A DNA stretch of 32,350 nt. It comes from a virus. The notes under the pieces are model-generated. The model made no database searches, was not told where the DNA came from, and worked only from the letters and a program-made list of their open reading frames with translations. This document shows positions 1 to 9,800 of the stretch, in pieces (position 1 is the first letter of the stretch; every line of letters starts with the position of its first letter). Both the position numbers and the translations under genes were made by a program. The stretch is taken from the IMG/VR virus record IMGVR_UViG_3300032288_004129, positions 1-32,350 of that record. One strand, given 5' to 3'.

Positions 1-916
1 GTTCAATTGATGCCTTTTCTTCTGATGCCTCTTTACCCGGTAAAAACCCGTGTGGTGTCACAATAATCTTACCGTCTTCAAATCCAAGACCATTAATGTG
101 GTTTTTCATAACCGATACTTTTGTTCTTGACGCAAACTTAACTGTTCTCTTGACTTTTGTTGCGGTAATCTTAGTTGTGCCAGCACCTTTTTGGTTTCCA
201 AATAAAAATACTAAAGATGAGTTTAACCAAATTGCTTCTCCCCCTTTTGCTTTAATTTTTGGTTGACCGAATGGGTTGTCAGGTAATTCTACCCATGGTT
301 GGTTAACAATGATAAGGGTGTTTTCATATTTTGAATCCGCTTTACGTGATCCTGATATTCTTTGATTAATACCCATACCAATCTTGTCAGCCAATACAGA
401 TGCGTTGTGTTGTTTTCCACCTTTACCTTCGTAAGTCATTTTACAAGGAACTGAACCAACAGAATCCCACATAATACATAATGAATAATCTAAATCCCCT
501 TTTTCTTGAGCATCTAACAAATCATTAATGTAGTCTGTAATTTGTTCTATATAATCAAAGTTATTATTGAATATATAAAACCCATCCCATTCTAATTCTC
601 CTGTTTCAGTGTCAACAACCTCCTCACATTCAAAACCCATAAGTTTAGCATGTTCAAAAGACCACTTCTGTTCTGTAATAATAAAAACAGGAAGTATTCC
701 TTTCTTTTGTGCATCAACAGCGGTTTTAACTAAGGCAGTTGTTTTACCAGTATCTGAATGACCTAAAAACATATTAATATGTCCCATCGCAGGACCTGGT
801 AGTCCAACAGCATCTAAGAAAGGTTCACCAAGATCAAAAAATCTTTGTGGTTTATATTTTGCCGATGTGGAAAACTTTTTCTTTAGTGAACTAAAATCAT
901 TCTTCTTTATTGCCAT
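1..916 (-). CDS. uvsX: UvsX/RecA-type recombinase, 3' end beyond window
   Basis: Strand-exchange ATPase that forms filaments on single-stranded DNA for recombination-dependent replication and repair. About 305 codons are visible; the frame stays open to base 1, so the C-terminus is missing. The start ATG (914-916) gives MAIKKNDFSS. Walker A is GHSDTGKT at residues 52-59, and the Walker B strand is LCIMWDS with the acidic residue at D151. The segment with GKGGKQHNASVL and the later IIVNQPW strand fit the RecA core, where a strand-ending N/Q senses ATP. It is the last visible gene of an operon with the gp32-like protein, an unknown gene and a glycosyltransferase, 11 bases after the last. The pairing with a gp32-like gene is the T4 replication-module arrangement and favours UvsX over a cellular RecA. 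Identity as a RecA-fold recombinase is secure; the UvsX label is inference from context. Confidence 0.9.
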   Translation of the reverse strand, partial: MAIKKNDFSSLKKKFSTSAKYKPQRFFDLGEPFLDAVGLPGPAMGHINMFLGHSDTGKTTALVKTAVDAQKKGILPVFIITEQKWSFEHAKLMGFECEEVVDTETGELEWDGFYIFNNNFDYIEQITDYINDLLDAQEKGDLDYSLCIMWDSVGSVPCKMTYEGKGGKQHNASVLADKIGMGINQRISGSRKADSKYENTLIIVNQPWVELPDNPFGQPKIKAKGGEAIWLNSSLVFLFGNQKGAGTTKITATKVKRTVKFASRTKVSVMKNHINGLGFEDGKIIVTPHGFLPGKEASEEKASIE

Positions 917-927
917 AATTTTTTTTA

Positions 928-1608
928 TTAAATATAATTAATCATTTCATAATAATCACTATTAAAATTTGGTTTTAATTTAAAATTACCAATATTATTT
1001 TTAGTGATTTCATCTATTTTTTTATAAACCACTTCTTTTGGTATGTCACCAAAACCGGAAACGTGATACGTATTCATTCCCCATCTATAAATCATTGTTG
1101 GTTTCCCGTCGTCTTCATAAATTTTTGCATTATTTTTAAAAGTAATGTCAAAATCTTCACCAAAGTTTTTATCGGGAAATTTAATTCTATTTATATATTT
1201 TTTAGTATAAATATTTCCGTTATTAACACTACTAAAAATTTTGTTAAACTTATTATCAATAAACAAATAGTTAGACTTTGATCTATAAATTTCAAATTCT
1301 GGATTATTTTTTATAAAATTTTCAGTAATTTTTAAAGCGTTTGGGGCTAAAAGATCATCATCGTCTAATCTATATATGTAATCATATAAACATTTACTAA
1401 AACCCCATTCAAGTTTTTTAGAAATACTTGTAAATTTTTCTTTTAAATTAAAAATTTTTACTTGTGGATGATCATATGAGTAAACATTATCTAAACTATC
1501 ATTAATAATGACTATTTCGCTATTTTTATTATTTTGTAATAAAAACGATTGTATTGCCTCTTCAAGTAAATGATGTCTTTTGTATGTTAAAGTTAACACC
1601 GAAATCAT
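928..1608 (-). CDS. Family 2-type (GT-A) glycosyltransferase
   Basis: 226-aa protein with the layout of GT-A glycosyltransferases. The N-terminal nucleotide-binding strand is ISVLTLTYKR (residues 2-11), followed by a second strand EIVIINDS (31-38). An acidic metal and sugar-nucleotide site YRLDDDDLL spans 79-87, and a likely catalytic-base region NFGEDFDI lies at 148-155. The ending YRWGMNTYHVSG (174-185) resembles acceptor-side segments of this superfamily. There is no signal peptide or membrane segment, so the enzyme is probably cytoplasmic. Start and stop lie 2 bases and 11 bases from the neighbours, so it is co-transcribed with gp32-like and uvsX. That context suggests action on DNA or on an intracellular target during infection, but host surface glycans are equally possible. 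The donor and acceptor cannot be read from the sequence. Confidence 0.8.
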   Translation of the reverse strand: MISVLTLTYKRHHLLEEAIQSFLLQNNKNSEIVIINDSLDNVYSYDHPQVKIFNLKEKFTSISKKLEWGFSKCLYDYIYRLDDDDLLAPNALKITENFIKNNPEFEIYRSKSNYLFIDNKFNKIFSSVNNGNIYTKKYINRIKFPDKNFGEDFDITFKNNAKIYEDDGKPTMIYRWGMNTYHVSGFGDIPKEVVYKKIDEITKNNIGNFKLKPNFNSDYYEMINYI

Positions 1609-1610
1609 TA

Positions 1611-1898
1611 TTATTTGTTAGTCTCTTGTTCATTTAATAGTTTTAACATGTCTTCAGTTACTTCAAACTTATCATCTCTTTTTACGTTATATTTGTAAAC
1701 GGTTTCCAACATTTCTAACTTGTCTTTTGCGTTTGTCATTCTTTCAACAAACTTATCCATTTCCTCTAAATGTTGTGGGTGTTCACCAATACCAACAGGG
1801 TTATTAAAATAAATTAATAATGTGGCCTCAGCTTCAGCCATTTCTGACCTATATTTCAAGGTCAGGGCTTCGTACATTTTTTCTGATATCTTATTCAT
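1611..1898 (-). CDS. Small conserved-type protein of the gp32 operon, function unknown
   Basis: 95-aa, charged, mostly helical protein with a distinctive central motif FNNPVGIGEHP (around residues 31-41) and predicted helices on both sides. I do not recognise a defined domain. I recall similar GIGEHP-containing small proteins in the replication regions of other T4-like phages, but this is memory, not a search. In T4 the genes next to gp32 are 59 (helicase loader) and 33 (late transcription co-activator); nothing in this sequence proves either role. It lies 11 bases after the gp32-like stop and 2 bases before the glycosyltransferase start, so it is certainly in the same transcription unit. The start ATG at 1896-1898 has no Shine-Dalgarno sequence. 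Confidence 0.75.
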   Translation of the reverse strand: MNKISEKMYEALTLKYRSEMAEAEATLLIYFNNPVGIGEHPQHLEEMDKFVERMTNAKDKLEMLETVYKYNVKRDDKFEVTEDMLKLLNEQETNK

Positions 1899-1909
1899 AT
1901 TTTGTTATA

Positions 1910-2761
1910 TTAAAAAGGTAATTCTTCTGATGGTTCTTCATCTGCTTGTGGATCAACAACAGGTGTTTCTTCTTTAATACCACCAAGTGAAATCTCAGCC
2001 TCTTCACCATAGACATATTTTTTAAGGTCTGAATTCCAAATTGGTGTCTCTCCTACCGCAACAGCTTCTAAATACTCAACAGGTTTTTTAGAATAAACAT
2101 CCGTCCAAGTAAGTTCGTCTTTAACCCATCCATCCATGATTTCTTTATCTTCGTGTAAAGGTGCTGGATCATCATACATAATGGTTTGAACAACAGTATA
2201 TTCTTTACCTTGTGGTGTTTTTGCCTTTATCAACTCAATGATTAAATCTCTACCTTTTTCAGCGTCAGTAACATCACCTTTTGCTTTCCAAATAGGTAGG
2301 ATTTTATCTAAAACACCTTCTTGTTTGTAGTTATGTTTAAATCTCCAAAACTTAACACCATCTTGTTCGTTATCTCTGTCAATAACTTTAACGATGTAAA
2401 ACAATCTTGCTCTGTATTGAGACGCTAAATCTTTATCTTCTTTCTTACCTGTAGAAATAAGTTCATTATAAACTTCAGTAAGTGGTGATCTTTCGTTGTC
2501 GTTTTTATCAGGGTCATACAACTTAACCCATTGTCCGTTAACTTGAATTTCGTGATACCAAACTTCAACAAATGGTGAAGAACCATCTTTTGTTGGTAAA
2601 ATTCTAATTCTTTTTTGTGCCGATTTCTCATTTTTTTGAAGAATCGCAGAGAAATACTTCTTCATTCTGTCTTCTTGAGAAATGTTTGATTTTTGTGAAC
2701 CTCCACTTGGTTGAGAGTTCTTTTCGTACTGAGCGAGTACCGCATCTAAAGCATTTGACAT
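1910..2761 (-). CDS. 32: gp32-like single-stranded DNA-binding protein
   Basis: 283-aa protein matching the T4 gp32 plan: a short basic, polar N-terminal arm (to about residue 35), an OB-fold core (about 45-220, with RIRILPTKDG, VEVWYHEIQV, ARLFYIVKVIDRD and GVKFWRFKHN) and an acidic C-terminal tail ending EEPSEELPF. It coats ssDNA at replication forks and recruits replication and recombination partners through the tail. The protein contains no cysteine at all, so the zinc-binding subdomain of T4 gp32 is absent; the corresponding stretch is an acidic loop near residues 80-95. First gene of the operon leading to uvsX; the promoter candidate at 2802-2829 lies directly upstream and a terminator isolates it from the late genes. 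Length is close to T4 gp32 (301 aa). Confidence 0.88.
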   Translation of the reverse strand: MSNALDAVLAQYEKNSQPSGGSQKSNISQEDRMKKYFSAILQKNEKSAQKRIRILPTKDGSSPFVEVWYHEIQVNGQWVKLYDPDKNDNERSPLTEVYNELISTGKKEDKDLASQYRARLFYIVKVIDRDNEQDGVKFWRFKHNYKQEGVLDKILPIWKAKGDVTDAEKGRDLIIELIKAKTPQGKEYTVVQTIMYDDPAPLHEDKEIMDGWVKDELTWTDVYSKKPVEYLEAVAVGETPIWNSDLKKYVYGEEAEISLGGIKEETPVVDPQADEEPSEELPF

Positions 2762-2801
2762 AATTTGTTTTTTAAAAATTTATACTCTTTTATCTGAATA
2801 A

Positions 2802-2829
2802 AATATAAGTATAAATCTAATAATGTCAA
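2802..2829 (-). promoter_or_regulatory. Promoter candidate for the gp32-uvsX operon
   Basis: On the minus strand TTGACA (2829-2824) is followed after 16 bases by TATATT (2807-2802), about 40 bases before the gp32-like start. The same stretch also fits the Bacteroidota-type pattern (TTTG, then about 19 bases, then TAnnTTT). It lies just downstream of the terminator of the preceding gene. This is a different class from the TATTTATA elements before the late genes. Confidence 0.5.
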
Positions 2830-2835
2830 ATAAAA

Positions 2836-2857
2836 AAGGTTCGGATAACCGAACCTT
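2836..2857 (-). terminator. Intrinsic terminator after the 240-aa gene
   Basis: Perfect 9-bp stem (AAGGTTCGG / CCGAACCTT) with a 4-base loop, five bases after the stop codon at 2863. On the minus strand it runs into TTTTATTT. It separates the late tail block from the gp32 operon. The TTAT loop is the same as in the terminator at 19891-19914. Confidence 0.85.
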
Positions 2858-2862
2858 AATTT

Positions 2863-3585
2863 TTATAATAAATTTCTATATTTTCTACGATAATTTTCAT
2901 TCATATTTTCTTCGTCATCGTAAATATTAAATGTTTTTTTAATCTCGTTTGGTGAAAAGTTTTCTACCTCATCTGATGTTAAAACATATTCATTCTTACC
3001 TGTTTTTTCCATTTCTTGTTTTTTATCATCAAAAAAATCGGTTAATTTTTGATTGTATGGATACGAATCTAAAGATCTTAACATAAGTTTTTCTTCAGGT
3101 GTTTTTTCTCTATACCTATCAAACTTAGTTTCTAAACTATCAATTTTATTTAAAATTTGATCCATGCTTGCTAATTTAGATTGTAGATCATCTAATTTTG
3201 CAATCATATCGTCCATAAATGTTTCTTGTTTATCTTTAATTTCTTGTTGAGCCGTAACTAAATCTGTGATATCAATTTCTTCGGTACCTTCTTCTTCACC
3301 TTCTTTTTCTGTATCAACTTCTTCAACATCAGGATCAGTTTCAGTATCAATTGGTTCTGGAATTTCAGTTCCTTCTCCACCTGCCGGTGGCTCTCCTGCA
3401 GCTACAGGATCTGCCGGTGGTGCACCTGCCGCAGGATCTGCCGGTGGTGCACCTGCAGCCGCAGGATCTGCCGGTGGTGCACCTGCAGCCGCAGGATCTG
3501 CTGGTGGTTCTTGTTCATTAATAATATACTTATTTATTTCTCTGAATCTTGATATTTCTTCTAAAAGTTTTTTTTCTATTTTCAT
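2863..3585 (-). CDS. Acidic coiled-coil protein with Pro/Ala repeats; possible internal head protein
   Basis: 240-aa protein of unrecognised family. Residues 1-25 form a charged helix, MKIEKKLLEE then ISRFREINKY. Residues about 27-68 are tandem copies of ADPAAAGAPP, and 70-105 are very acidic (Glu/Asp/Thr). About 108-165 form heptad-like helices (DDMIAKLDDLQSKLASMDQI and following) suited to a coiled coil. The C-terminus is basic (ENYRRKYRNLL). The first ten residues resemble the T4 capsid-targeting peptide (hydrophobic at 8, Glu at 10) and match the starts of the 46-aa and HAD proteins in this window, so packaging in the prohead is a hypothesis. The plan (acidic, coiled coil) would also suit a scaffold-like or virion assembly protein. 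It is the last gene of the late block, ends at a terminator, and starts 11 bases after its upstream neighbour's stop. Confidence 0.75.
   Translation of the reverse strand: MKIEKKLLEEISRFREINKYIINEQEPPADPAAAGAPPADPAAAGAPPADPAAGAPPADPVAAGEPPAGGEGTEIPEPIDTETDPDVEEVDTEKEGEEEGTEEIDITDLVTAQQEIKDKQETFMDDMIAKLDDLQSKLASMDQILNKIDSLETKFDRYREKTPEEKLMLRSLDSYPYNQKLTDFFDDKKQEMEKTGKNEYVLTSDEVENFSPNEIKKTFNIYDDEENMNENYRRKYRNLL
3381..3507 (-). repeat. 30-bp tandem repeat coding ADPAAAGAPP units
   Basis: Four tandem units (30, 27, 30 and 30 bp) plus a 10-bp partial unit. Units 3 and 4 (3438-3467 and 3468-3497) are identical. The 27-bp unit lacks one Ala codon. The block is markedly GC-rich against its AT-rich surroundings and encodes a flexible Pro/Ala linker in the 240-aa protein. 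Copy number is likely to vary by slippage. Confidence 0.9.
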
Positions 3586-3596
3586 TTTAATTTTTT

Positions 3597-3824
3597 TTAC
3601 CCATTCAATAATGTTTTAACACCTGTTGGTGTTTCAACTCTTAATGTTCTGTTTGTTTTTAAAGTGTTGTCGACTCTTTCTATAAGTCCGTCTTTCATTC
3701 TTATAGTATAACAATCACCAGTATCTAAATCACAAACTTGTTTGTGATTCGCATCTATTTGTTTTTCAGAAACTCTTGTATCTTTTTTCAAATAGTCATC
3801 TAATAAATTTTTAACATTATTCAT
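3597..3824 (-). CDS. Small protein of unknown function
   Basis: 75-aa protein. A helical charged N-terminus (MNNVKNLLDDYLKKD) is followed by a short beta-rich part with two cysteines in VCDLDTGDCYTIR (around residues 30-42), which resembles a hairpin that could hold a disulphide or metal. The rest reads as two or three beta strands (DGLIERVDN, NRTLRVETPTG). I do not recognise the family. It lies 27 bases after the 2185-aa hub gene and has its own TATTTATA element 14 bases before the start, so it is probably expressed late. The start resembles, but does not meet, the hydrophobic-x-Glu pattern of the putative packaging peptides (Asp at residue 10). Confidence 0.65.
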   Translation of the reverse strand: MNNVKNLLDDYLKKDTRVSEKQIDANHKQVCDLDTGDCYTIRMKDGLIERVDNTLKTNRTLRVETPTGVKTLLNG

Positions 3825-3838
3825 AATTCTTTTTTTTA

Positions 3839-3846
3839 TATAAATA
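3839..3846 (-). promoter_or_regulatory. TATTTATA late-type element before the 75-aa gene
   Basis: TATTTATA on the minus strand, 14 bases upstream of the start at 3824, followed by an A-only run. One of ten such elements found before gene starts in this window. Confidence 0.45.
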
Positions 3847-3851
3847 TATCG

Positions 3852-6800
3852 TTATGGGGAAAACGTCTTAAAAGCATTTTCAAATATTGTCATGTATAAA
3901 TTATAAGTTTCATAAAGGTTAGAAATTTCAGGTTTAACCTTTTGATTAAACCTATTTTTAAATCCTACATACAATACGCCGGTTTGTGGGTCTGTATAAT
4001 CTTCATATGATTTAGGTATGTTTTCATAAAAACCAGCACCACCACCCGGTTTAACGTATCTTGTTTGATCCCAAAATAACGTAAATATTGTATAAGCTTC
4101 TGCATATTTTTTAGCATTTTCTGTTTGTGTACTGTTATCTTTTAATTTTATTATATCATTTAAAAACGTTTTTACTAAATCATGATAAAATAATAATGAT
4201 TCATCTATTGAGTTAAATGTAAACCAAGGGTAAGGTTGTCCTTGATTTTTTTGATCAGCAGTCCCACAAAATTGACTTTTAACTACTGTCATTTTTGCAC
4301 CATTATACTTTGTGGTTCCAGGTATATTATATAAATTATAATTAGGTGTAGAAATAATAGTTGAGTTAGTAAGATTTAGTGCTTTAGTTTTAACAATACC
4401 ATAATAAAGAGGTTTTAAATTACTGTCGATATTATAAGAATTAATTATGTCTTTTAATTCGGACTCTGTTGTTTGTTTTATTGATATGTCAACAAATGGT
4501 AAATCCTTATAACTTGCAGCAATTTTACACGTATTTTGATCTCCTTCTACTGTTCCAACGTTTTTATCGGCAGTGTTATTGGTAGTTACAACAGGATTCT
4601 CTGTTATTTTTTTATTTTTAATTATTAAATCTTTGTAATAATTTAAATAATCTTTATTAACAGAATCTAATAAACTATTAGGATCAGGTAGGTTATAAAG
4701 AGGCATTCTAACACCTTTAAATGAGGTATCAAATTTACCGGAACTTATACTGTGATTAACCTCCATAATCCAATACGGACCATAAAATAGTGGTACATGT
4801 CTAAGATTAAAATACATGGTTGGTTGTATCATTGCGTTCCCCATAGTATCAACTGTTGTGGTATATGACCTTGTTTTGTAAATACTATATAATGATACTG
4901 TTTGTTGAGCCACTGAATTACCCGCTCCTTGGTTACCTAATTCTGTTATTAACCTATTTGATTCTGCGGTATTTTTCTTTTCTGACATATCTAAACTAAC
5001 ACTTTTGAAGAAACTTTGGTTTTGAATACCGTAATCTACCGCAAAAGCAACCACTTTATTATTTTTAGAGAAGTCAGTATCTGAATTATATGAAGTCCTT
5101 AATGGGTTATCATATTTTCTCATATCAAAAGCATCATCTCTATATCTTTTAAATGATGTTTCTCCTCCTAAATGTTCTGAAGGTTTACCAACATAAACAC
5201 ATAAAAATTTAGGTTTTGCATCCATATAATCAACATCCAAATAAGTACCAAACATTGATCCTGGTATTTCAGTAGGAATTGGTGTACCTTTTAGTACCGC
5301 TTCTTGTAATCCATAAAAATTTACATAAGCTGGCATTGCAAAAAATAAAAATCTATTTTTTTCTAATATCGCACTTATTAATTGTAAATAACTTTTATTT
5401 GAATCTTCAAGTAATCCCGATAAATCGTCAATTGTTATTGTAAATTTATTACCAATATCTCTATTTGCTTTATCAAAAAATAAAAAATCTTCAAATATTG
5501 TTCTATTTGTAAAATCACTACCAGCGATCCATTTATCATTAACACCTTTAAGTAATGTATATTGATCTAATTTAACTACATTACCTGAAGTAGTGCTATT
5601 AATTTTATCTGTTGTTATTTTAACATCATCTAATTTACTATTCAAATATCTTATTGTTTCATTTAAAACCTCCTCATTAAAAGTTTTTTGTTCTCTTACA
5701 TATGCGTCTATTTTAGAAATAAATTTTACACTATTAAAAGTTGGGTCTTTTAATTTTTCTTTTGCATAGATTCTAATTAAAGGATATAATCCTTGTATAT
5801 TAGAAATTGAAAACTCAATATTATTATCAATAAAGAAATCAGTTATTGTTGATCCTGTATTTGAATATTTTATTCCGTCTTGTGTAAATTCTCCAACATA
5901 CAATCTTAGTGCGTCCCATTCAGGTTCTTTATTTGCAATACTAGTTATTAAAGCGGATGGTCCTGTTAATGAACCACTACCTGGTAGTGTGGCTGTTGGT
6001 ACATACGAAGTTGGTTTTATAAAATTAGTTGGTTTGAAATTAACATTTTCAGTAAAATAATTAAATGACTTTCTATCAAAATTTGATGGGTTACCCATTT
6101 TTAAAATGCAGTCAAAATTTAAAAATTCAACTACATTTGACATAAAATTTTTAGTTTGAGCATCAGCTAATAATACACCATTTTGATTGTCATCAGAAGT
6201 TAATGTAACTGAGTTTTTTGGTATTAAAAATAAAGATTTTATTTGTTCAAATAATCTTTTTTGTTTTACGTTTTTAACCTGTCCAGGTGTACTTGATGTT
6301 GAGTTTGTTTTTTCACTGTCCAATATTAAATCAGATGCTATTGGGTTTGGGTTACAAAAACTTAGAAAATATTTTTCAAACTCATCCAATATTTTAGGTT
6401 CAAATAAAGAAAATATTTCTTCAATATTTGAATAAGTTAAAGTGTTATTTTTTAAATCAAATGCGTTTTGTTTTTTTCCATTTTGAGTATCTATTGTTTT
6501 TATATATTCATTATAGTTTGGTTTTCTAATTAAGTTATTATTAAAATACCCAAAATTAGATAGTCCCCATAAACTTCTAATAGAACCGTTATGTACCGAT
6601 TTATTATTAAAAACTTCTTCTTTTATTTTATCTAAATTATTAAAACATTCAAAAACAGATTGATTAAATTTTAATCCACCCATACTTGGTACTAATAAAA
6701 TATTATCATTATCTCCGTTTGGTTTTTCAAAATACTGATGATAATTTTTTATTGTTATTTGTCTATTTAAATTTGATGTATCAAACCCAGGTGCAAAAAA

Positions 6801-9800
6801 TTTATTAAAAGAACTTATAACCTTAAGCCCATTATTTGTAGTTTCATTTACAAAATTGTTAACGCTTGGGTTTTGTAAAATAGATAAGTCTTTGTCATAA
6901 AAAAATCTAAATATATCGTTTATAACTTTTAAATAAAATCCTGTACTTACAATATCATTATTATTGTTAGTGTTTGGTACAACGGTGGATGACTGTAACA
7001 CAATATCTCCAACCCAAGATCCTGAATATGTCGTTGTTGCGGCAGAATTTATTGGGTCATAATTAGTTAAATAATCAAAGTCTTTCCATATACCATCTAA
7101 TATATCAACATTATTATTAATGTATGTTTTGTATCTATGCCAAATTGCACCATATTTTAAAACCCAAGAATATGGTAATCTATGTAACGATGAAAATTTA
7201 TTTAAAGTTGCCCCTAAATAATCTAAATCAATAGGGTCTTGTCCGTTTTCTGTTTGTTTTATTTTTTCTTTTGTTGTAATTAAAGGTAATGAATTTAAAT
7301 ATAAGTAACCTAAACCAACATAAGGGTTTTTATTATTTTGATTTTTAGATAATTCAACACCTTTTAAAATAGCGTTTATAAAATAAGGAGTATTTAATAA
7401 AGATGTTGTTTGAATTTTACTACTAACATTACCTGAATATTCATTTCCATAATCTATAAACGACTCTGTAAAATATTGATCTTTTTGTTTTCTATTATCA
7501 TAAAAAGTTTTTAAAGTTTCTCTTGAGTTTACGGGTGTGTTAGATGAAATATCAGTGACGTACTGTTGGGTATAATTTTGAAATCCGTATTTATTTAAAA
7601 ATACATTTATATTTGTTTTAGATTCAGTTTCATTTAATCTTGCTAAAGTTTTCTTTTCATCTAAATAAATGTAAGTTTGTGTTTTATAAAAATCTTCAAT
7701 TGTTGTTAAAGATTGCCCATCTTGTAAATTATTTTTTAACCACGTTAAGTCAGTAAAAGGGTATGTATCTAAAAAATATTCTTTAGATGAGTTCGTACTA
7801 TTAATATAATCTTTTAATTTATCAACTAATGGTATGTTTCCACCAACAGCAATCGATATGCCTTCAATTGAATCTACACTATATATTTTATTGTACGGAT
7901 TTAAAAAATAATTTTTAATGTAATCGGTAACATAATCAGAATTTTTTAATAATGTCCAATTTTCACCTGTTCCATTATTTGATATTTTTTTTAAATAATC
8001 TAAATATGTTGTATATCCTATTTTAAAGTTTTTAAGTATATTTGTTAGTGCTGGGTTAGGGTTGTCTTTTAAACTTAAAACTATGTTTTCAGCATCTATA
8101 TTAGATACTACTTTATCTATTTGGGCTTTTTTATAATCGCCTCTATTAATATTTGCGTAGTGTGTTGATAAATAAGATCTTTCAAATAGTTCATATAAAA
8201 AACTAACGTCTGTTTTTGTTACGTATGGTTGATTGTTTAATGGAAATTCAACCGCAGAAACTGACATGTAGTTAGTGTCTGTTTTTGGGTTATTTCCACT
8301 TTGTGGTGTTGTTGGTGTATTTTTTTGTAATGCTGCGGTTATAAATTCTTCAGTGAAAGCAATCTCAGGCCAAATACTATAATTAAAACCTTTTGTTGAG
8401 CTTAATGAGTTTGCATCTCCTGGATATTTTATAACATATAAATCAGACCCATCTTGTTGTGATTCTTTTTCGTAGTATTGTGGCCAAGGATATACAGTAT
8501 TTTCATTATTTAAAGCAAAAGATCCGTTAACCAAATCTAAAGAATCAACACCAACATTATTTTTGGGTGATAATATAGCATTTAGTCTTGCTGGATTTTT
8601 TCTTTGTGTCCAAGCATTAGTGTGAACATCATCTAACATTCGATAAAAAGCATCAAGACCGGCAAATAAAACCGCAAAAACATTTCTAATAGTTGGTTGA
8701 AACCCTAAACCATCTTCGGAATTTACTATTAAATCAGATAATTCTTCAGTTAAAGCTTGTTCTATTTTTTTTGATTTATCATCCACAATTTTTTTCATTT
8801 CTTGTAATTTAAATAAAAATGAGTTAGGTGAATATTGATTAACTAAATTTGGTATTTCTCCAAATGAAAAATAAATTGGGCTTGATTGGATTTCATTTCC
8901 GTTACTATCTAAAATTTTTTGGGTTGCATTATTAAAACTTTTAAAATCTGTTATATATTTTTTTAATTCAATATCGTTTGGTGTTCTGCCTATATTTAAT
9001 TCGTATGATTGTCGAAACTCGTCATTTGAAATTGAATTATAATCTATTGTTTTTTCTAAATCTTGGTATTTTATTGTGATTGTAATTTCTCCTGGTTGTT
9101 CATTTTTTTTACCGGGTAATTTATATTTTTTATTTTCACCAAAACTATTATTTTTTTTAAGTAGATCAATATATGATTCTAAATTTTTCTTTAAATTTTT
9201 CTTTGTTTCTTCTCTTTTTTCAAAACTTAAATCTTCTTTAAATGGATAATGTATCGATCCATTTATCACTAATCTTTCAGTTGTGTCTAAAAAATCTTGT
9301 ACTGAGTTTATATAAATTGATTTTTCAATATTAATTAAAGTGTTTTGATAGTCATTAACATCATTAACAACATTAAAGTCGCCTTTTGTTATTTTTTCTT
9401 GGACTATAGTCTCATAGTTAGTTGCCCTATAAATGAAAGTTTCTAATGTCATTCGTGGGAAGTTTTTAGGTATGAGACCCTTACTTTCATAAATAGAATA
9501 AACCTCTCTTAATTTTTGTAAACCAATAGTATCGTTTTCAACTTTTAATTGTGTTTTATCATTTCCCGTACTATTACTATTAGTATTATTTTTTTGTGTT
9601 GTTACTTTAGTGGTAAACATTTTTGGTGAATTTTTACCAAAAGATAAAATACTATCAGCCAATATAGCACTATTTCTACCCATAAACTTTAAACTTATTT
9701 CAAAATTTCCTTGTCCTGAATCAAACCTAGCGTTAAAACTTAAAAGAGTTAGTTGATATCTAATGGCCTTTCCATACCATCCTTTAAGTGTTAAATAAAA

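Noticed and set aside
2425-2631. 68-codon minus-strand ORF
   Set aside because: Out-of-frame ORF inside the gp32-like gene with no independent start signal.
3266-3619. Plus-strand ORF of 117 codons rich in Ser, Gly and Ala
   Set aside because: It is the antisense of the Pro/Ala repeat and acidic region of the 240-aa gene; its composition follows from that repeat.
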